39,501 bases of DNA from an uncultured Gammaproteobacteria bacterium (GTDB lineage Bacteria; Pseudomonadota; Gammaproteobacteria; SZUA-152): assembly GCA_913009875.1 (NCBI GenBank), contig CAJVYS010000018.1, positions 1 through 39,501 of the forward strand. Reading direction: 5' to 3'. Positions 22,861 to 31,483 of the stretch are shown in pieces. A program made the translations under genes and the position numbers. How positions within the stretch are numbered: the first letter of the stretch is position 1; every line of letters begins with the position of its first letter. Below the pieces are notes generated by a model. It saw nothing but the letters and a program-made list of their open reading frames with translations. It had not been told where the DNA came from and searched no databases.

Positions 22861-23075
22861 GGCAAGGCGCGTCTCGCGGCAAATGGCCTTCGTCCTTTGC
22901 AAGAGATGCAACGCAGTCCATGGACGCTGACAGATCAACCCTTCGGGCGTTCCTGTGGCGCCCCACGGCGGTGTTGCCGTGCTTGCCAAGGACGACGGCC
23001 ATTGCCTGCGCACGGCGCCTTGCCGTGAGACTCCACAGGAACGCTGAACTCGACAATAAAGGGTTTACAGACCAC
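22810..23075. mobile_element. 266-bp multi-hairpin element with 32-bp terminal inverted repeats
   Basis: The ends at 22810-22841 (GTGGTCTGTAAACCC...) and 23044-23075 are inverted repeats matching at 31 of 32 positions. Inside lie two further hairpins: 22841-22862 with 22918-22939 (GTTGATCTGTCAGCG, 21 of 22 paired) and 22947-22958 with 23033-23044 (GCGTTCCTGTGG, 12 of 12). The terminal and inner pairs could form a cruciform. The element covers the 5' end of anmK and stops 15 bp before the mepM stop codon. Confidence 0.8.
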
Positions 23076-23090
23076 CCGGCCATGGGGGAA

Positions 23091-24530
23091 TTATTCGACG
23101 TGCTCGTTGGCTGCCACGGTGGTGCTGGTGAGCATGTCCAGCTGGCTGACCAGTACGCGGGTCTTGGCGAGGAAGTCGGCGCGGTACTTGGCCTGAATGG
23201 GGGCGGCGGTGGGCAGCTTTACGGTGAGCGGGTTGCGATGCACGCCATTGACGCGGAATTCATAATGCAGATGCGGGCCGGTGGAGCGGCCGGTGCTGCC
23301 CACATAGCCGATGGTCTGGCCCTGTTTCACGCGTGCACCGCGGCGCAGCTTGCGGTTGTAGTTGGACATGTGCGCGTAGAGGGTGCTGTATTTGCCGCCG
23401 TGCTGGATGATGATGGTCTTGCCGTAGCCGCCCTTGCGGCCGAGGTGCACGATCTTGCCGTCGCCGGCGGCCTTGATGGGTGTGCCGCGTGGCGCGGCGT
23501 AGTCCACGCCGTGGTGGTTCTTGCGCTTTTTCAGGGTCGGGTGGTAGCGCTTGCCGAAGCGCGAGCTGATGCGGGCGAAGTCCACCGGGGTGCGGATGAA
23601 GGCCTTGCGCATACTTTTGCCGTCCGGCGTGTAGTAATCACTGCGGCCGCTGGCATCGGTGTAGCGCAGGGCGCGGTAGGTCTTGCCGCGGTTGCTGAAC
23701 TCGGCGGCGAGGATGTCGCCATCGCGCAGTTTCTCGCCATCGAGGTATTTCTCTTCATAGAGCAGGGTGAAGTGGTCACCCTCGCGGATATCGAGGGCGA
23801 AGTCCACATCCCAGCCGAAGATGCCGGCCAGTTCCATGACCAGGTTGTCGGACAGGCCCGCGTCCATACCGGCGAGGAACAGTGAAGAGCTGATTTTACC
23901 ACTGGCGTTGGTGATGCGGGTTTCCAGCTCGCGGGTGGCGGTGCGGGTGCCGAAGTCCTCGCCCTCGCGCTGTATGTGCAGGGTGTTGAGACGGTCGATC
24001 TCGACTACCAGTTGCTGCAATTCGCCGTCTTGCACGTCGAACTTGAGTGTCTGCCCCGGCATGATGCGCTTGAGAATGGCGGTGTCCTTACCGGTCCGCA
24101 TGAGTCGGTCGAGTTGCTGCGGGCTGATGCGCAGGCGCGAGAAAATACGCGCCAGGCTGTCACCGGAACGCACGGTCTCTACCTGCCAGTCGATCTCTGG
24201 TTCCGTTGAGGCTGCGGATTCCGCGGCGAAAGTCGCTTCGATGGCCTCATGGGTGATCCCGCCGGGCAGGGTCAACGGCAGGGTGATGCGGGCGTCGCCG
24301 GAGAGGTTGTTTTCCAGCAGTGCACTATCCGCCGTGCCGCGGTTTGCATCGGCGTCGGCGTCGGTATCGGTAAACAGGAGGCCTGCCGCGGCAAATAACG
24401 TCAGCCCAGCGGCCAGCCCGGCCCATCGGGCGCGCCGACGCGGGCGCTTCAGGGCAGGGTAGGCAGTGTTATCCAGTAAAGACTTGAAGTCCCTCTGCAT
24501 AACTGTTTTTGGCGGTCTGGTGTGATTCAT
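23091..24530 (-). CDS. mepM: Murein DD-endopeptidase, MepM-like (M23)
   Basis: MepM cuts peptidoglycan cross-links during growth. The 479-residue product has a cytoplasmic basic start, one membrane anchor (about 37-53), an OapA/LysM-like region (about 115-165), a Csd3-type middle domain and a C-terminal LytM domain. The zinc ligands are visible as H339 and D343 (HHGVDYAAPRG) and H422 of PHLHYEF (420-422), with H387 in LYAHMSN. The product is close to the usual length of about 440-475. ATG 24530 has no clear ribosome site; ATG 24500 is an alternative. The anmK neighbour acts on the products of wall turnover. Confidence 0.93.
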   Translation of the reverse strand: MNHTRPPKTVMQRDFKSLLDNTAYPALKRPRRRARWAGLAAGLTLFAAAGLLFTDTDADADANRGTADSALLENNLSGDARITLPLTLPGGITHEAIEATFAAESAASTEPEIDWQVETVRSGDSLARIFSRLRISPQQLDRLMRTGKDTAILKRIMPGQTLKFDVQDGELQQLVVEIDRLNTLHIQREGEDFGTRTATRELETRITNASGKISSSLFLAGMDAGLSDNLVMELAGIFGWDVDFALDIREGDHFTLLYEEKYLDGEKLRDGDILAAEFSNRGKTYRALRYTDASGRSDYYTPDGKSMRKAFIRTPVDFARISSRFGKRYHPTLKKRKNHHGVDYAAPRGTPIKAAGDGKIVHLGRKGGYGKTIIIQHGGKYSTLYAHMSNYNRKLRRGARVKQGQTIGYVGSTGRSTGPHLHYEFRVNGVHRNPLTVKLPTAAPIQAKYRADFLAKTRVLVSQLDMLTSTTVAANEHVE

Positions 24531-24651
24531 GGCATCGCTACAGCATTGATCTCGCCTTTATATATCGGCGGCTGGCCTGCGTCAATGAAGAGAAATGTCA
24601 GGTTTTTACGCAGCTTGTCGCGGATTCTTCGATAGTTTGTCAGTTAGTGGG

Positions 24652-25602
24652 CTAGTCTGCGGTAAATACCGTTGCCTGGTTACGCCCTCTTTCCTTGGAT
24701 TGATACAGGGCCTTGTCGGCCTCGCCGATGAGTTGTTCGTATTCGCGGCTGTCTTCACGCAGCTCGGTAATGCCGAGGCTGACGTTGATAGTCAGGTGGG
24801 TATCGCCGAATGCTACCGGCTCGCTTTCGATGGCGTGCCGCAGGCGCTCAGCCAGCACCTTGCCGCCTCGGGTGCCGGTGTTTGGCAGCACAATGAGGAA
24901 TTCTTCGCCGCCGTAACGGCCCAGAATATCGGTGTCACGCAGGCTGTTTTGCAGGCGTCGGGAGATGATGCGCAACACCTCGTCCCCGGCCAGGTGGCCA
25001 TGGGTATCGTTGACCTGCTTGAAGTGGTCGATGTCGGTGAGAATGACCGTCAGCGGATGCGCATAGCGTCGGGCGCGATTGAATTCCTTGCTCAGGGTTT
25101 CCTCGATGTAGCGCCGGTTGAACAGTTGGGTGAGGCCGTCGCGGTTGCCGACTTCACGCAATTCCTGCGTGAGGGCCTTGAGTTGTTGCTGGTAGATGCT
25201 GGTGTCGGTGACGTCGAACAGGGTGAAACAGACGTATTCCACTTCGCCAGCCGTGGTTTTTACCGGCATCAGGGTGCAGTTCTGTCGCATACAGTCCACA
25301 CCGCCGGTGACCGGCCGGTTGTGGGGAAATTTGAACAGGTAAGGGCGTTGTTCCCAGGAGGTGAAGGAAAAGTTTTTTAGGATGAAGACGTTTTCCACCT
25401 TGCGTGCCAGCCACTTGCGCGGCAGCTCGGGGAATTCATCAAACAGGTTCTTGCCGAGCAATGTCTGCGCCTTACGCCCGCTGTGCACCTCCATGAACTG
25501 GTTCCACAGCACAAGCTCCATGTTGCGGTTGACGACGAAAATGCCGGCATGGGTACGGTCGACGATGAAATCGAGCAGTTTGGGTGGCTGACTATCCGTC
25601 AT
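24652..25602 (-). CDS. PAS-GGDEF diguanylate cyclase
   Basis: The 316-residue product makes c-di-GMP from two GTP. A PAS domain (about residues 10-135, with VNRNMELVLWN and a DVTD end) is joined by a short coiled helix to a GGDEF domain (about 150-312). The active site is GGEEF (231-235), and the inhibitory I-site RDTD (222-225) lies exactly five residues before it, so product inhibition is likely. Metal- and guanine-binding segments LTDIDHFKQVND and HLAGDEVL are intact. No membrane segment is seen, so it is cytoplasmic. It follows the CheC-like gene by 23 bp. Confidence 0.94.
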   Translation of the reverse strand: MTDSQPPKLLDFIVDRTHAGIFVVNRNMELVLWNQFMEVHSGRKAQTLLGKNLFDEFPELPRKWLARKVENVFILKNFSFTSWEQRPYLFKFPHNRPVTGGVDCMRQNCTLMPVKTTAGEVEYVCFTLFDVTDTSIYQQQLKALTQELREVGNRDGLTQLFNRRYIEETLSKEFNRARRYAHPLTVILTDIDHFKQVNDTHGHLAGDEVLRIISRRLQNSLRDTDILGRYGGEEFLIVLPNTGTRGGKVLAERLRHAIESEPVAFGDTHLTINVSLGITELREDSREYEQLIGEADKALYQSKERGRNQATVFTAD

Positions 25603-25625
25603 GTGAGGGTTGTGTACCGAGCGGG

Positions 25626-26240
25626 CTAGAAGTCGTCCATGAATTCATCGAGGATGCCACGCAATGTTTCGATGGTCTCTTCGGTCATAAACATCAGCAG
25701 GTGACTCTTGAAACGGTGCTTCTCCACCGAGAAATTCACCTCCACCAGCAGGGCGTGTTCCCATGATAGCTGATCCGGTGCCAGCACCTGGTGCAGGGGG
25801 GCGCGCTCGGCCATCAGCGAAGGTGCGGAAAAACCCAACTCGGTGCCCAGGGTTTCGGAAATACCGTTGAGAATGGCGCCGACCAGCAGATTACCGACTT
25901 CCAGCAACAGCTCCTGCTCGATGGCGGTATCCAGTTCGCAGTCATAGCCCAGTAGCTCGGCCAGTTCATCGGCGCCACTCTGGGTAAAGATGACGATGGC
26001 CTCGCCGCGCAGGGAATTGTAGAAGGCCTGCCGTACGGCCGAGACTTCTTCTTCGTCGCCCACCATGGTGGTGACGGTATCCGCCAGTTCATGCACGGCG
26101 ATCTGGCGGATGCGCGGCACCGAGAGGGTAACGAAATTGTCGAGAATACGTGCCAGCGAATCCCCCGCCTGTCCCATGGCGATGTTGGCGACCTCTTGCA
26201 GGGCGTCGGTTTGATCCTCGTTGTAAGGCTGGACGCTCAT
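25626..26240 (-). CDS. CheC-family phosphatase-like protein
   Basis: CheC proteins dephosphorylate response regulators. The 204-residue product has the two E-x-x-N active-site helices of the family: DALQEVANIAMGQA (E16, N19) and EQELLLEVGNLLVGAILNG (E114, N117). It overlaps the preceding CheY-like gene by an ATGA junction, so the pair is probably co-translated, with that receiver as the likely substrate. No chemotaxis genes lie nearby. Confidence 0.88.
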   Translation of the reverse strand: MSVQPYNEDQTDALQEVANIAMGQAGDSLARILDNFVTLSVPRIRQIAVHELADTVTTMVGDEEEVSAVRQAFYNSLRGEAIVIFTQSGADELAELLGYDCELDTAIEQELLLEVGNLLVGAILNGISETLGTELGFSAPSLMAERAPLHQVLAPDQLSWEHALLVEVNFSVEKHRFKSHLLMFMTEETIETLRGILDEFMDDF

Positions 26241-26602
26241 ATCAGCCCGTACTCTTCCAGTACCGCCACGATGTTTTCGGTTTTCACCGGCTTTTTGATG
26301 AAGGCCATGGCACCGAGTTTTTTCACCCGCTCCTGCGCCTCGGGCTGGATGTCGGCGGAAATGACCACGACGAAGGTGTTCAGTGATTCCTTTTGCAAAT
26401 GCTCCAGTACCTCATAGCCATCCATTACTGGCATGGTGAGGTCGAGAAACATGACGTCAGCCTTGCCGGCACGATAAGCCGCCAGGGCTTCCTCGCCATT
26501 TTCGGCCTGGGTGATCTCCACGTCCCAGCCGGGTGGCAGGGCGCGGATGACCATCTTGCGTGAGATCCTGGAATCATCAACGACGGTCAGGGGTATGGCC
26601 AT
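26237..26602 (-). CDS. CheY-like single-domain response regulator
   Basis: The 121-residue receiver domain has the acidic pair D9-D10 (VVDDSR), the phosphoacceptor D54 ([11 protein letters not shown]), the switch serine in VVISAD and the conserved lysine in FIKKPV. There is no output domain. I chose ATG 26602, with AAGGA ten bases upstream, over the in-frame TTG 26608. It is the first gene of the unit receiver, CheC-like, PAS-GGDEF, divergent from tyrS. The cognate kinase is not in the window. Confidence 0.93.
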   Translation of the reverse strand: MAIPLTVVDDSRISRKMVIRALPPGWDVEITQAENGEEALAAYRAGKADVMFLDLTMPVMDGYEVLEHLQKESLNTFVVVISADIQPEAQERVKKLGAMAFIKKPVKTENIVAVLEEYGLI

Positions 26603-26825
26603 GATCAATCTATCCTTCGAAAGCGGTTTACTGCCAGAGTCTATCGGCAGACTGCGGACAGCCTTTAACCACCCTCAACCACTTGCCATTACAGTCATGG
26701 CGGCTGTATGCCCCCGCTTGCGGACGTTCTTGCGGTATAATCGCCGCCCCCTTCGGGAGTCGGGTACGGCATCGGAAAGACGACCTGGTCGGGCGGGAAT
26801 TGACGGTAAGTTTTGGGAGAGAGGT

Positions 26826-28028
26826 ATGATGGTGTCTGTGAATGACGCGCTGGAGCAGATCAAACACGGCGCGGACGAGATTCTTGTCGAAAGTGAGCTG
26901 AAGACCAAGCTGGAGCGTGGCAAGCCGCTGCGCATCAAGGCCGGTTTCGACCCCACGGCACCGGATCTGCATCTGGGCCACACGGTGCTCATCAACAAGC
27001 TGCGCCAGTTTCAGGATCTCGGCCATGAGGTGCTGTTCCTGATCGGCGACTTCACCGGCATGATCGGCGACCCCACCGGCAAGAGTGCGACCCGCCCGCC
27101 GCTGACCCGCGATGATGTGATCGAGAATGCGCGCAGCTACGAACAACAGATATTCAAGATTCTTGAGCCGGAAAAGACCCTGGTGATGTTTAACTCCAGC
27201 TGGATGAACGCGATGTCCACTGCCGAGCTGATCCAGCTGGCGGCCAAACACACCGTGGCGCGTATGCTGGAGCGCGACGACTTCAGCAAGCGCTACAAGG
27301 GTGGGCAGCCCATCGCCATCCACGAATTTCTTTACCCGTTGATCCAGGGCTACGATTCGGTGGCCATGCGCGCCGACGTGGAGCTGGGCGGCACCGATCA
27401 GAAATTCAACCTGCTGGTGGGCCGCGAACTGCAGAAGGCCTATGGTCAGGAGCAGCAGGTGGTGCTGACCATGCCTATCCTTGAAGGCCTGGACGGGGTG
27501 CAGAAGATGTCCAAGTCGCTGGGCAACTATATCGGCATCGACGAGGCGCCAGAGGAGATGTTTGGTAAGCTGATGTCCATTTCCGATGATCTCATGTGGC
27601 GCTACTTCGGGCTGCTCAGCTTTCGGCCACCGTCGGATATCGAAGGATTCAAACGTGAGGTAAAGGCCGGAAAGAATCCACGTGATATCAAATTCCTGTT
27701 ATGTGAGGAGATCGTTTCGCGTTTCCACAGCCCGGGAGCGGCAAAGAAGGCGCAGGAGGCCTTTATCGCCCGCTTCCAGAAAGGTGCCATGCCGGAGGAT
27801 ATGCCCGAATTGGAACTGCGCGCCGCCGAAGGCGGGCTGGCCATCGCCAATCTGCTCAAAGAGGCCGGTTTGGTGAAGAGCACCTCGGAGGCCCTGCGCA
27901 TGATCAAGCAGGGTGCGGTGAAGATTGACGGCGAGCGGGTCGAAGATAATAAACTGAGTATTACTGCTGGAACGCAGCATGTTTTTCAGGTGGGCAAGCG
28001 CCGTTTCGCGCGCGTCACGGTTGCCTGA
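26826..28028 (+). CDS. tyrS: Tyrosyl-tRNA synthetase (TyrZ-like, about 400 aa)
   Basis: The enzyme charges tRNA-Tyr. The 400-residue product has the HIGH-type motif HLGH (49-52), the KMSKS motif exactly as KMSKS (227-231), and a C-terminal S4 RNA-binding domain (about 335-400, with [18 protein letters not shown]). Length and the [17 protein letters not shown] segment fit the second bacterial TyrRS group (as in Pseudomonas) rather than the 424-aa E. coli type. GAGAGAGGT lies before ATG 26826; the open frame extends upstream to 26511 but that part shows no TyrRS sequence. Confidence 0.96.
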   Translation: MMVSVNDALEQIKHGADEILVESELKTKLERGKPLRIKAGFDPTAPDLHLGHTVLINKLRQFQDLGHEVLFLIGDFTGMIGDPTGKSATRPPLTRDDVIENARSYEQQIFKILEPEKTLVMFNSSWMNAMSTAELIQLAAKHTVARMLERDDFSKRYKGGQPIAIHEFLYPLIQGYDSVAMRADVELGGTDQKFNLLVGRELQKAYGQEQQVVLTMPILEGLDGVQKMSKSLGNYIGIDEAPEEMFGKLMSISDDLMWRYFGLLSFRPPSDIEGFKREVKAGKNPRDIKFLLCEEIVSRFHSPGAAKKAQEAFIARFQKGAMPEDMPELELRAAEGGLAIANLLKEAGLVKSTSEALRMIKQGAVKIDGERVEDNKLSITAGTQHVFQVGKRRFARVTVA

Positions 28029-28036
28029 AAATACCC

Positions 28037-28197
28037 GTAGGAGCGGGCCATGCCCGCGATGTTTTTCTGCTCGTAAAACTTATCCCTGTGGGAGCGGCTT
28101 CAGCCGCGAATAGAACTCGCAATTATTCGTGGCTGAAGCCGCTCCCACAGATTGATTGTTTTTTCGGCCATTCATCGCGGGCATGGCCCGCTCTTAT
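28037..28197. repeat. Nested double palindrome (families C and D), copy 1
   Basis: The order is C+ (28037-28060, GTAGGAGCGGGCCATGCCCG), D+ (28087-28110, TGTGGGAGCGGCTTCAGCCG), D- (28126-28150) and C- (28174-28197), so two inverted pairs are nested. The same arrangement occurs at 34909-35083. It lies between the convergent genes tyrS and the LON-domain gene. Confidence 0.9.
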
Positions 28198-28211
28198 AAT
28201 TGGTTTCGCGC

Positions 28212-28799
28212 TCAGCGAATCTCCAGGTCTTCCAGCAATACCGCCAGACGCTCCAGGCGCTGGATCGGATCATCTAACTGCAAAAAGTATTGCTTTTGTT
28301 CGAGCCGGATGGGCAGTAGCTCCGCCAGCCGGCTGCTGACCCAGCTGGCGTCGTCATAGTGTTTTTGCATGTTGATAAAGGGCTGATCCAGCTGTTCCAG
28401 CAGGCTGCGCAGTACGTCGGCGGCGGAGCGGTATTGTGGCGGCAGCGGTGAGCTTGGTTCGTTCTCCAGTAATTCGACGTCGGCCATGGTGAGCTGGTTG
28501 GGCTGTACTTGCCGGGAAACGATACGGAAGCGCTGCTGACCGCGCGCAGTGATGCCCAGCAGACCGTCAGGCTGCTGGTTGAAATAGACGATCTCGCTGA
28601 GGGTGCCGGTGTCGAAGGTGTCTGCGGCCGCTCCCACCTCGGAGCCCTCGCGGATCAGGGCGACGCCGAAACCGTGTCCGGCCTTCATGCACTGACTGAC
28701 CATGTCGAGATAACGCGGCTCGAAGATGCGCAGCGGCAGGGTACCGCCGGGAAACAGTACCGTGTGTAACGGGAAAATGGGGATGGCGATGGTGCTCAC
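28212..28799 (-). CDS. LON N-terminal (substrate-binding) domain protein
   Basis: The 195-residue product is a stand-alone LON N domain without ATPase or protease parts. It has the characteristic start IPIFPLHTVLFPGGTLPLRIFEPRYLDMV, here at residues 6 onward, and a helical C-terminal half. GTG 28799 overlaps the ubiX stop in a GTGA junction, which sets the start. The role is unknown; regulation or protein handling has been proposed for such proteins. Confidence 0.9.
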   Translation of the reverse strand: MSTIAIPIFPLHTVLFPGGTLPLRIFEPRYLDMVSQCMKAGHGFGVALIREGSEVGAAADTFDTGTLSEIVYFNQQPDGLLGITARGQQRFRIVSRQVQPNQLTMADVELLENEPSSPLPPQYRSAADVLRSLLEQLDQPFINMQKHYDDASWVSSRLAELLPIRLEQKQYFLQLDDPIQRLERLAVLLEDLEIR

Positions 28800-29407
28800 T
28801 GCGGTTCGCCCCAGCGGGGAATCAGGGTGTGTTCGATGGCCAGTTGGTCCAGTATCCGCGCCACCACGAAATCGACCAGTTGTTCGATGCCCACCGGCCG
28901 GTGATAGAAGCCCGGGCTGGCGGGCATGATAACGACGCCTTCGCGTGACAGTTTGAGCATGTTTTCGAGGTGGATGCTGGAGACGGGCGTTTCGCGGTGC
29001 ACCAGGATCAGCTGGCGGCGCTCCTTGAGCATCACGTCGGCGGCGCGCTCGATGAGGTCGCGGCTGGCGCCATTGGCCACGGAGGACAGGGTGGCCGAAG
29101 AGCAGGGGCAGATGACCATCGCACGGGCGGTGTTGGAGCCACTGGCCACCGGTGACATCCATTGGTCGCGGCCAAAGACATGCAGTTGGCCGTCAGAGGT
29201 ATTGAAGTATTCGCTGAGAAATATCTGTTGTTCATCGGCCCGCCCTGGCAGGTCGAAGTCGGTTTCTGTAGCGATAACTACCTGCGCCGGCTGCGAGATC
29301 ATCAGGTACACCTCACGTTCCGCGCCCAGCAGGCATTCCAGCAGGCGCAGGCCGTACTGGGCGCCGGAGGCGCCGGTGATGGCGAGGATGATGCGGTCGG
29401 GGTTCAT
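28796..29407 (-). CDS. ubiX: Flavin prenyltransferase UbiX
   Basis: UbiX attaches a dimethylallyl group to FMN to make the prenylated-FMN cofactor of the decarboxylase UbiD, used in ubiquinone synthesis. The 203-residue product has the flavin-binding start LAITGASGAQYGLRLLE, the central SGS and CPCSSATLSSVANG segments, and the C-terminal HRETPVSSIHLENMLKLS and MPASPGFYHRP segments. It lies downstream of mpl, and its stop overlaps the LON gene start. Confidence 0.95.
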   Translation of the reverse strand: MNPDRIILAITGASGAQYGLRLLECLLGAEREVYLMISQPAQVVIATETDFDLPGRADEQQIFLSEYFNTSDGQLHVFGRDQWMSPVASGSNTARAMVICPCSSATLSSVANGASRDLIERAADVMLKERRQLILVHRETPVSSIHLENMLKLSREGVVIMPASPGFYHRPVGIEQLVDFVVARILDQLAIEHTLIPRWGEPQ

Positions 29408-29435
29408 TGCGCTAAACTGCCTGCTTTGTCTGCCC

Positions 29436-29458
29436 CCCTCTCCCCTCAGGGGAGAGGG
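29436..29458. repeat. CCCTCTCCCC hairpin repeat carrying the mpl stop codon
   Basis: CCCTCTCCCCT and AGGGGAGAGGG pair perfectly (11 bp) around one base. On the minus strand the repeat encodes the mpl C-terminus ...PHPGPLP, and the TGA (29448-29446) spans the loop. Confidence 0.85.
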
Positions 29459-30831
29459 CCGGGGTGAGGGGTGGTTTTGTCTTGCCGTATGGTCAACAAA
29501 TGTAGCAGCTTTTCGTGCAGGCCCCCAAAGGCGCCGTTGCTCATGATCAATACGTGGTCGCCGCAGCGGGTGATCTCGGCGATGTGCGCGGTCAGTCGGT
29601 CGATATCATCGAAGACCTGTGCCGTGCCCAGTGCACGGGTTACGCTGTCGAGGTTCCAGTCCAGCCCGGCGGGCTGGTAGAGCAGGACGTTGTCTGCCTC
29701 GCTCAGCGCCGGGCCGAGGGTGTTGCGATGGATGCCGAGGCGCATGGTATTGGAGCGTGGCTCCAGCACGGCGAGGATGCCCGCCCGCCCGACCCGTGCA
29801 CGCAGTCCGGCGAGGGTGGTGGCGATGGCCGTGGGGTGGTGGGCGAAGTCGTCGTAGACGGTAATGCCGCCAATCTCGCCACGCACCTCCATGCGCCGCT
29901 TGGGGGCGAGGAAGCGGCCCAGCGCCTCGCAGGCGTACTTCGTCGGCACCCCGGCGTGACGGGCGGCCGCGATGGCGGCCAGCGCATTGTACACGTTGTG
30001 CTGGCCGAGCAGCTCCCACTGCACGTGGCCCTGGCTGTCGTCGCCGAACAAGACCTCGAAGTCGCGGCCGTCGGGGGTGTTCAGCCGGGCATGCCAGCCC
30101 GTTTTTCCGATGGGCTCCAGTGGTGTCCAGCGGCCCATCTCCAGCACCGTGGTGATGTGCGGATCGTCGTCCGGGGCGATGATCAGGCCGTTGCCGGGCA
30201 CCGTGCGCAGCAGGTGGTGGAACTGGCGCTCGATGGCCTCGATGTCGGGAAAGATGTCGGCGTGGTCGTATTCCAGGTTGTTCAGCACCACCGTGCGTGG
30301 GCGGTAGTGGACGAACTTGGAACGCTTGTCGAAGAAGGCGGTGTCGTACTCGTCCGCCTCGACGACGAAGAAGGGCGCGTTGCCCAGGCGTGCCGAGAGG
30401 CCGAAATTGCGTGGCACGCCGCCGATGAGAAAACCTGGCGCGAGGCCGGCGTCTTCAAGTATCCATGCCAGCATGGAGGCGGTGGTGGTCTTGCCGTGGG
30501 TGCCGGCCACCGCCAGAACCCAGCGATCCGCCAGCAGGTGTTCGGCGAGAAAGGCCGGGCCGGAGGTGTAGGGCAGGTCGTGTTCGAGCACCGCCTCCAC
30601 TGCCGGATTTCCGCGTGACAGGGCGTTGCCGATGACGACTAAATCGGGTGAGGGCTCCAGTTGTGCAGGGTCGAAGCCTTCGGTCAGTGCGATGCCGGCA
30701 TCCGCCAGTTGAGTGCTCATGGGCGGGTAGACGTTCTGGTCCGAGCCGCTCACGGTCAGTCCCATTTCCCGCGCCAGCAGGGCAATGCCGCCCATGAAGG
30801 TGCCGCAGATACCGAGGATGTGGATGTGCAT
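29446..30831 (-). CDS. mpl: UDP-MurNAc:L-Ala-gamma-D-Glu-meso-DAP ligase Mpl
   Basis: Mpl re-attaches the recovered tripeptide to UDP-MurNAc in peptidoglycan recycling, a pathway shared with AnmK. The 461-residue product is a Mur ligase: N-terminal MHIHILGICGTFMGGIALLA, P-loop GTHGKTTT (110-117), and the central YDDFAHHPTAI segment. ATG 30831 gives the E. coli-like start MxIHILGICGTFMGG; a TTG five codons upstream is rejected. The last residues (TTPHPGPLP) come from a repeat rather than from the conserved protein. Confidence 0.95.
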   Translation of the reverse strand: MHIHILGICGTFMGGIALLAREMGLTVSGSDQNVYPPMSTQLADAGIALTEGFDPAQLEPSPDLVVIGNALSRGNPAVEAVLEHDLPYTSGPAFLAEHLLADRWVLAVAGTHGKTTTASMLAWILEDAGLAPGFLIGGVPRNFGLSARLGNAPFFVVEADEYDTAFFDKRSKFVHYRPRTVVLNNLEYDHADIFPDIEAIERQFHHLLRTVPGNGLIIAPDDDPHITTVLEMGRWTPLEPIGKTGWHARLNTPDGRDFEVLFGDDSQGHVQWELLGQHNVYNALAAIAAARHAGVPTKYACEALGRFLAPKRRMEVRGEIGGITVYDDFAHHPTAIATTLAGLRARVGRAGILAVLEPRSNTMRLGIHRNTLGPALSEADNVLLYQPAGLDWNLDSVTRALGTAQVFDDIDRLTAHIAEITRCGDHVLIMSNGAFGGLHEKLLHLLTIRQDKTTPHPGPLP

Positions 30832-30849
30832 GCTGCTTGTTTTCAATAG

Positions 30850-31359
30850 CTAGGTTCCCGCAATGTACAGTGCGCTCATGACGCGGATGGAGAGATACAT
30901 GTAGAACAGGGCCACGCCCGAGGCGGCCCACATCATGATGCCCAGGGCGTGGCGCAGGATGTGACCAATGACCATGATATTCCAGATCACCAGGCCGAGC
31001 AGCAACAGTGACAGGCTGCTGCCCTGTCCCTCCGGCAGGCCCTGCAGAAAGGTGATCAGCGGCCAGCCCACAAGGCCGAACAGAACGCCGGTGCCGGCCA
31101 GGGCGGTGTAGGTCTGGGTGAAGCGCGGCGTCTTGCCGATGATCCACAGGCTGAGCCAGGCCAGGGCCGCCAGCATAAGCGTATCGACCGCCGCCGACAG
31201 TATCGCCAGGCCCAGCGATTGTTCCAACAGCGATACCGCCAGGCCGACAAGGAAATAGCCGGCGGCGGTGAGCATCATCAGAAAGTGCGAGGTGGGCAGA
31301 TCCTGGGGTGTGCTGCGCAGGCGGCAGAGATTGATGAACAATTGGAGCAGGGCGGTCAT
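30850..31359 (-). CDS. Small inner-membrane protein of unknown function
   Basis: The 169-residue product has about four to five hydrophobic helices (near residues 28-45, 48-72, 85-104, 115-135, 141-160) and few charges. It contains no motif I recognise. The gene lies 18 bp upstream of mpl on the same strand and diverges from rnd, so it may share a transcript with mpl, ubiX and the LON-domain gene. The layout resembles Yip1-like membrane proteins, but I cannot assign a family. Confidence 0.7.
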   Translation of the reverse strand: MTALLQLFINLCRLRSTPQDLPTSHFLMMLTAAGYFLVGLAVSLLEQSLGLAILSAAVDTLMLAALAWLSLWIIGKTPRFTQTYTALAGTGVLFGLVGWPLITFLQGLPEGQGSSLSLLLLGLVIWNIMVIGHILRHALGIMMWAASGVALFYMYLSIRVMSALYIAGT

Positions 31360-31483
31360 GGCGGGTTGGTTTTCTTCATATTATTTTATCGGTACGCCTG
31401 CGCCGCCGGGGGTGTTATGTTTACTGGCTGGCTGCCGGCATGAGGCGCATCATAGCAGGCCCGCTGAAATCACAGGACACCCC

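Noticed and set aside
26511-26825. N-terminal extension of TyrS
   Set aside because: The upstream residues are unlike any tyrosyl-tRNA synthetase, part of the stretch is antisense to the receiver gene, and a ribosome site precedes ATG 26826.
29515-30618. 367-residue open frame on the plus strand
   Set aside because: It is the reverse complement of mpl, whose Mur ligase motifs are clear.
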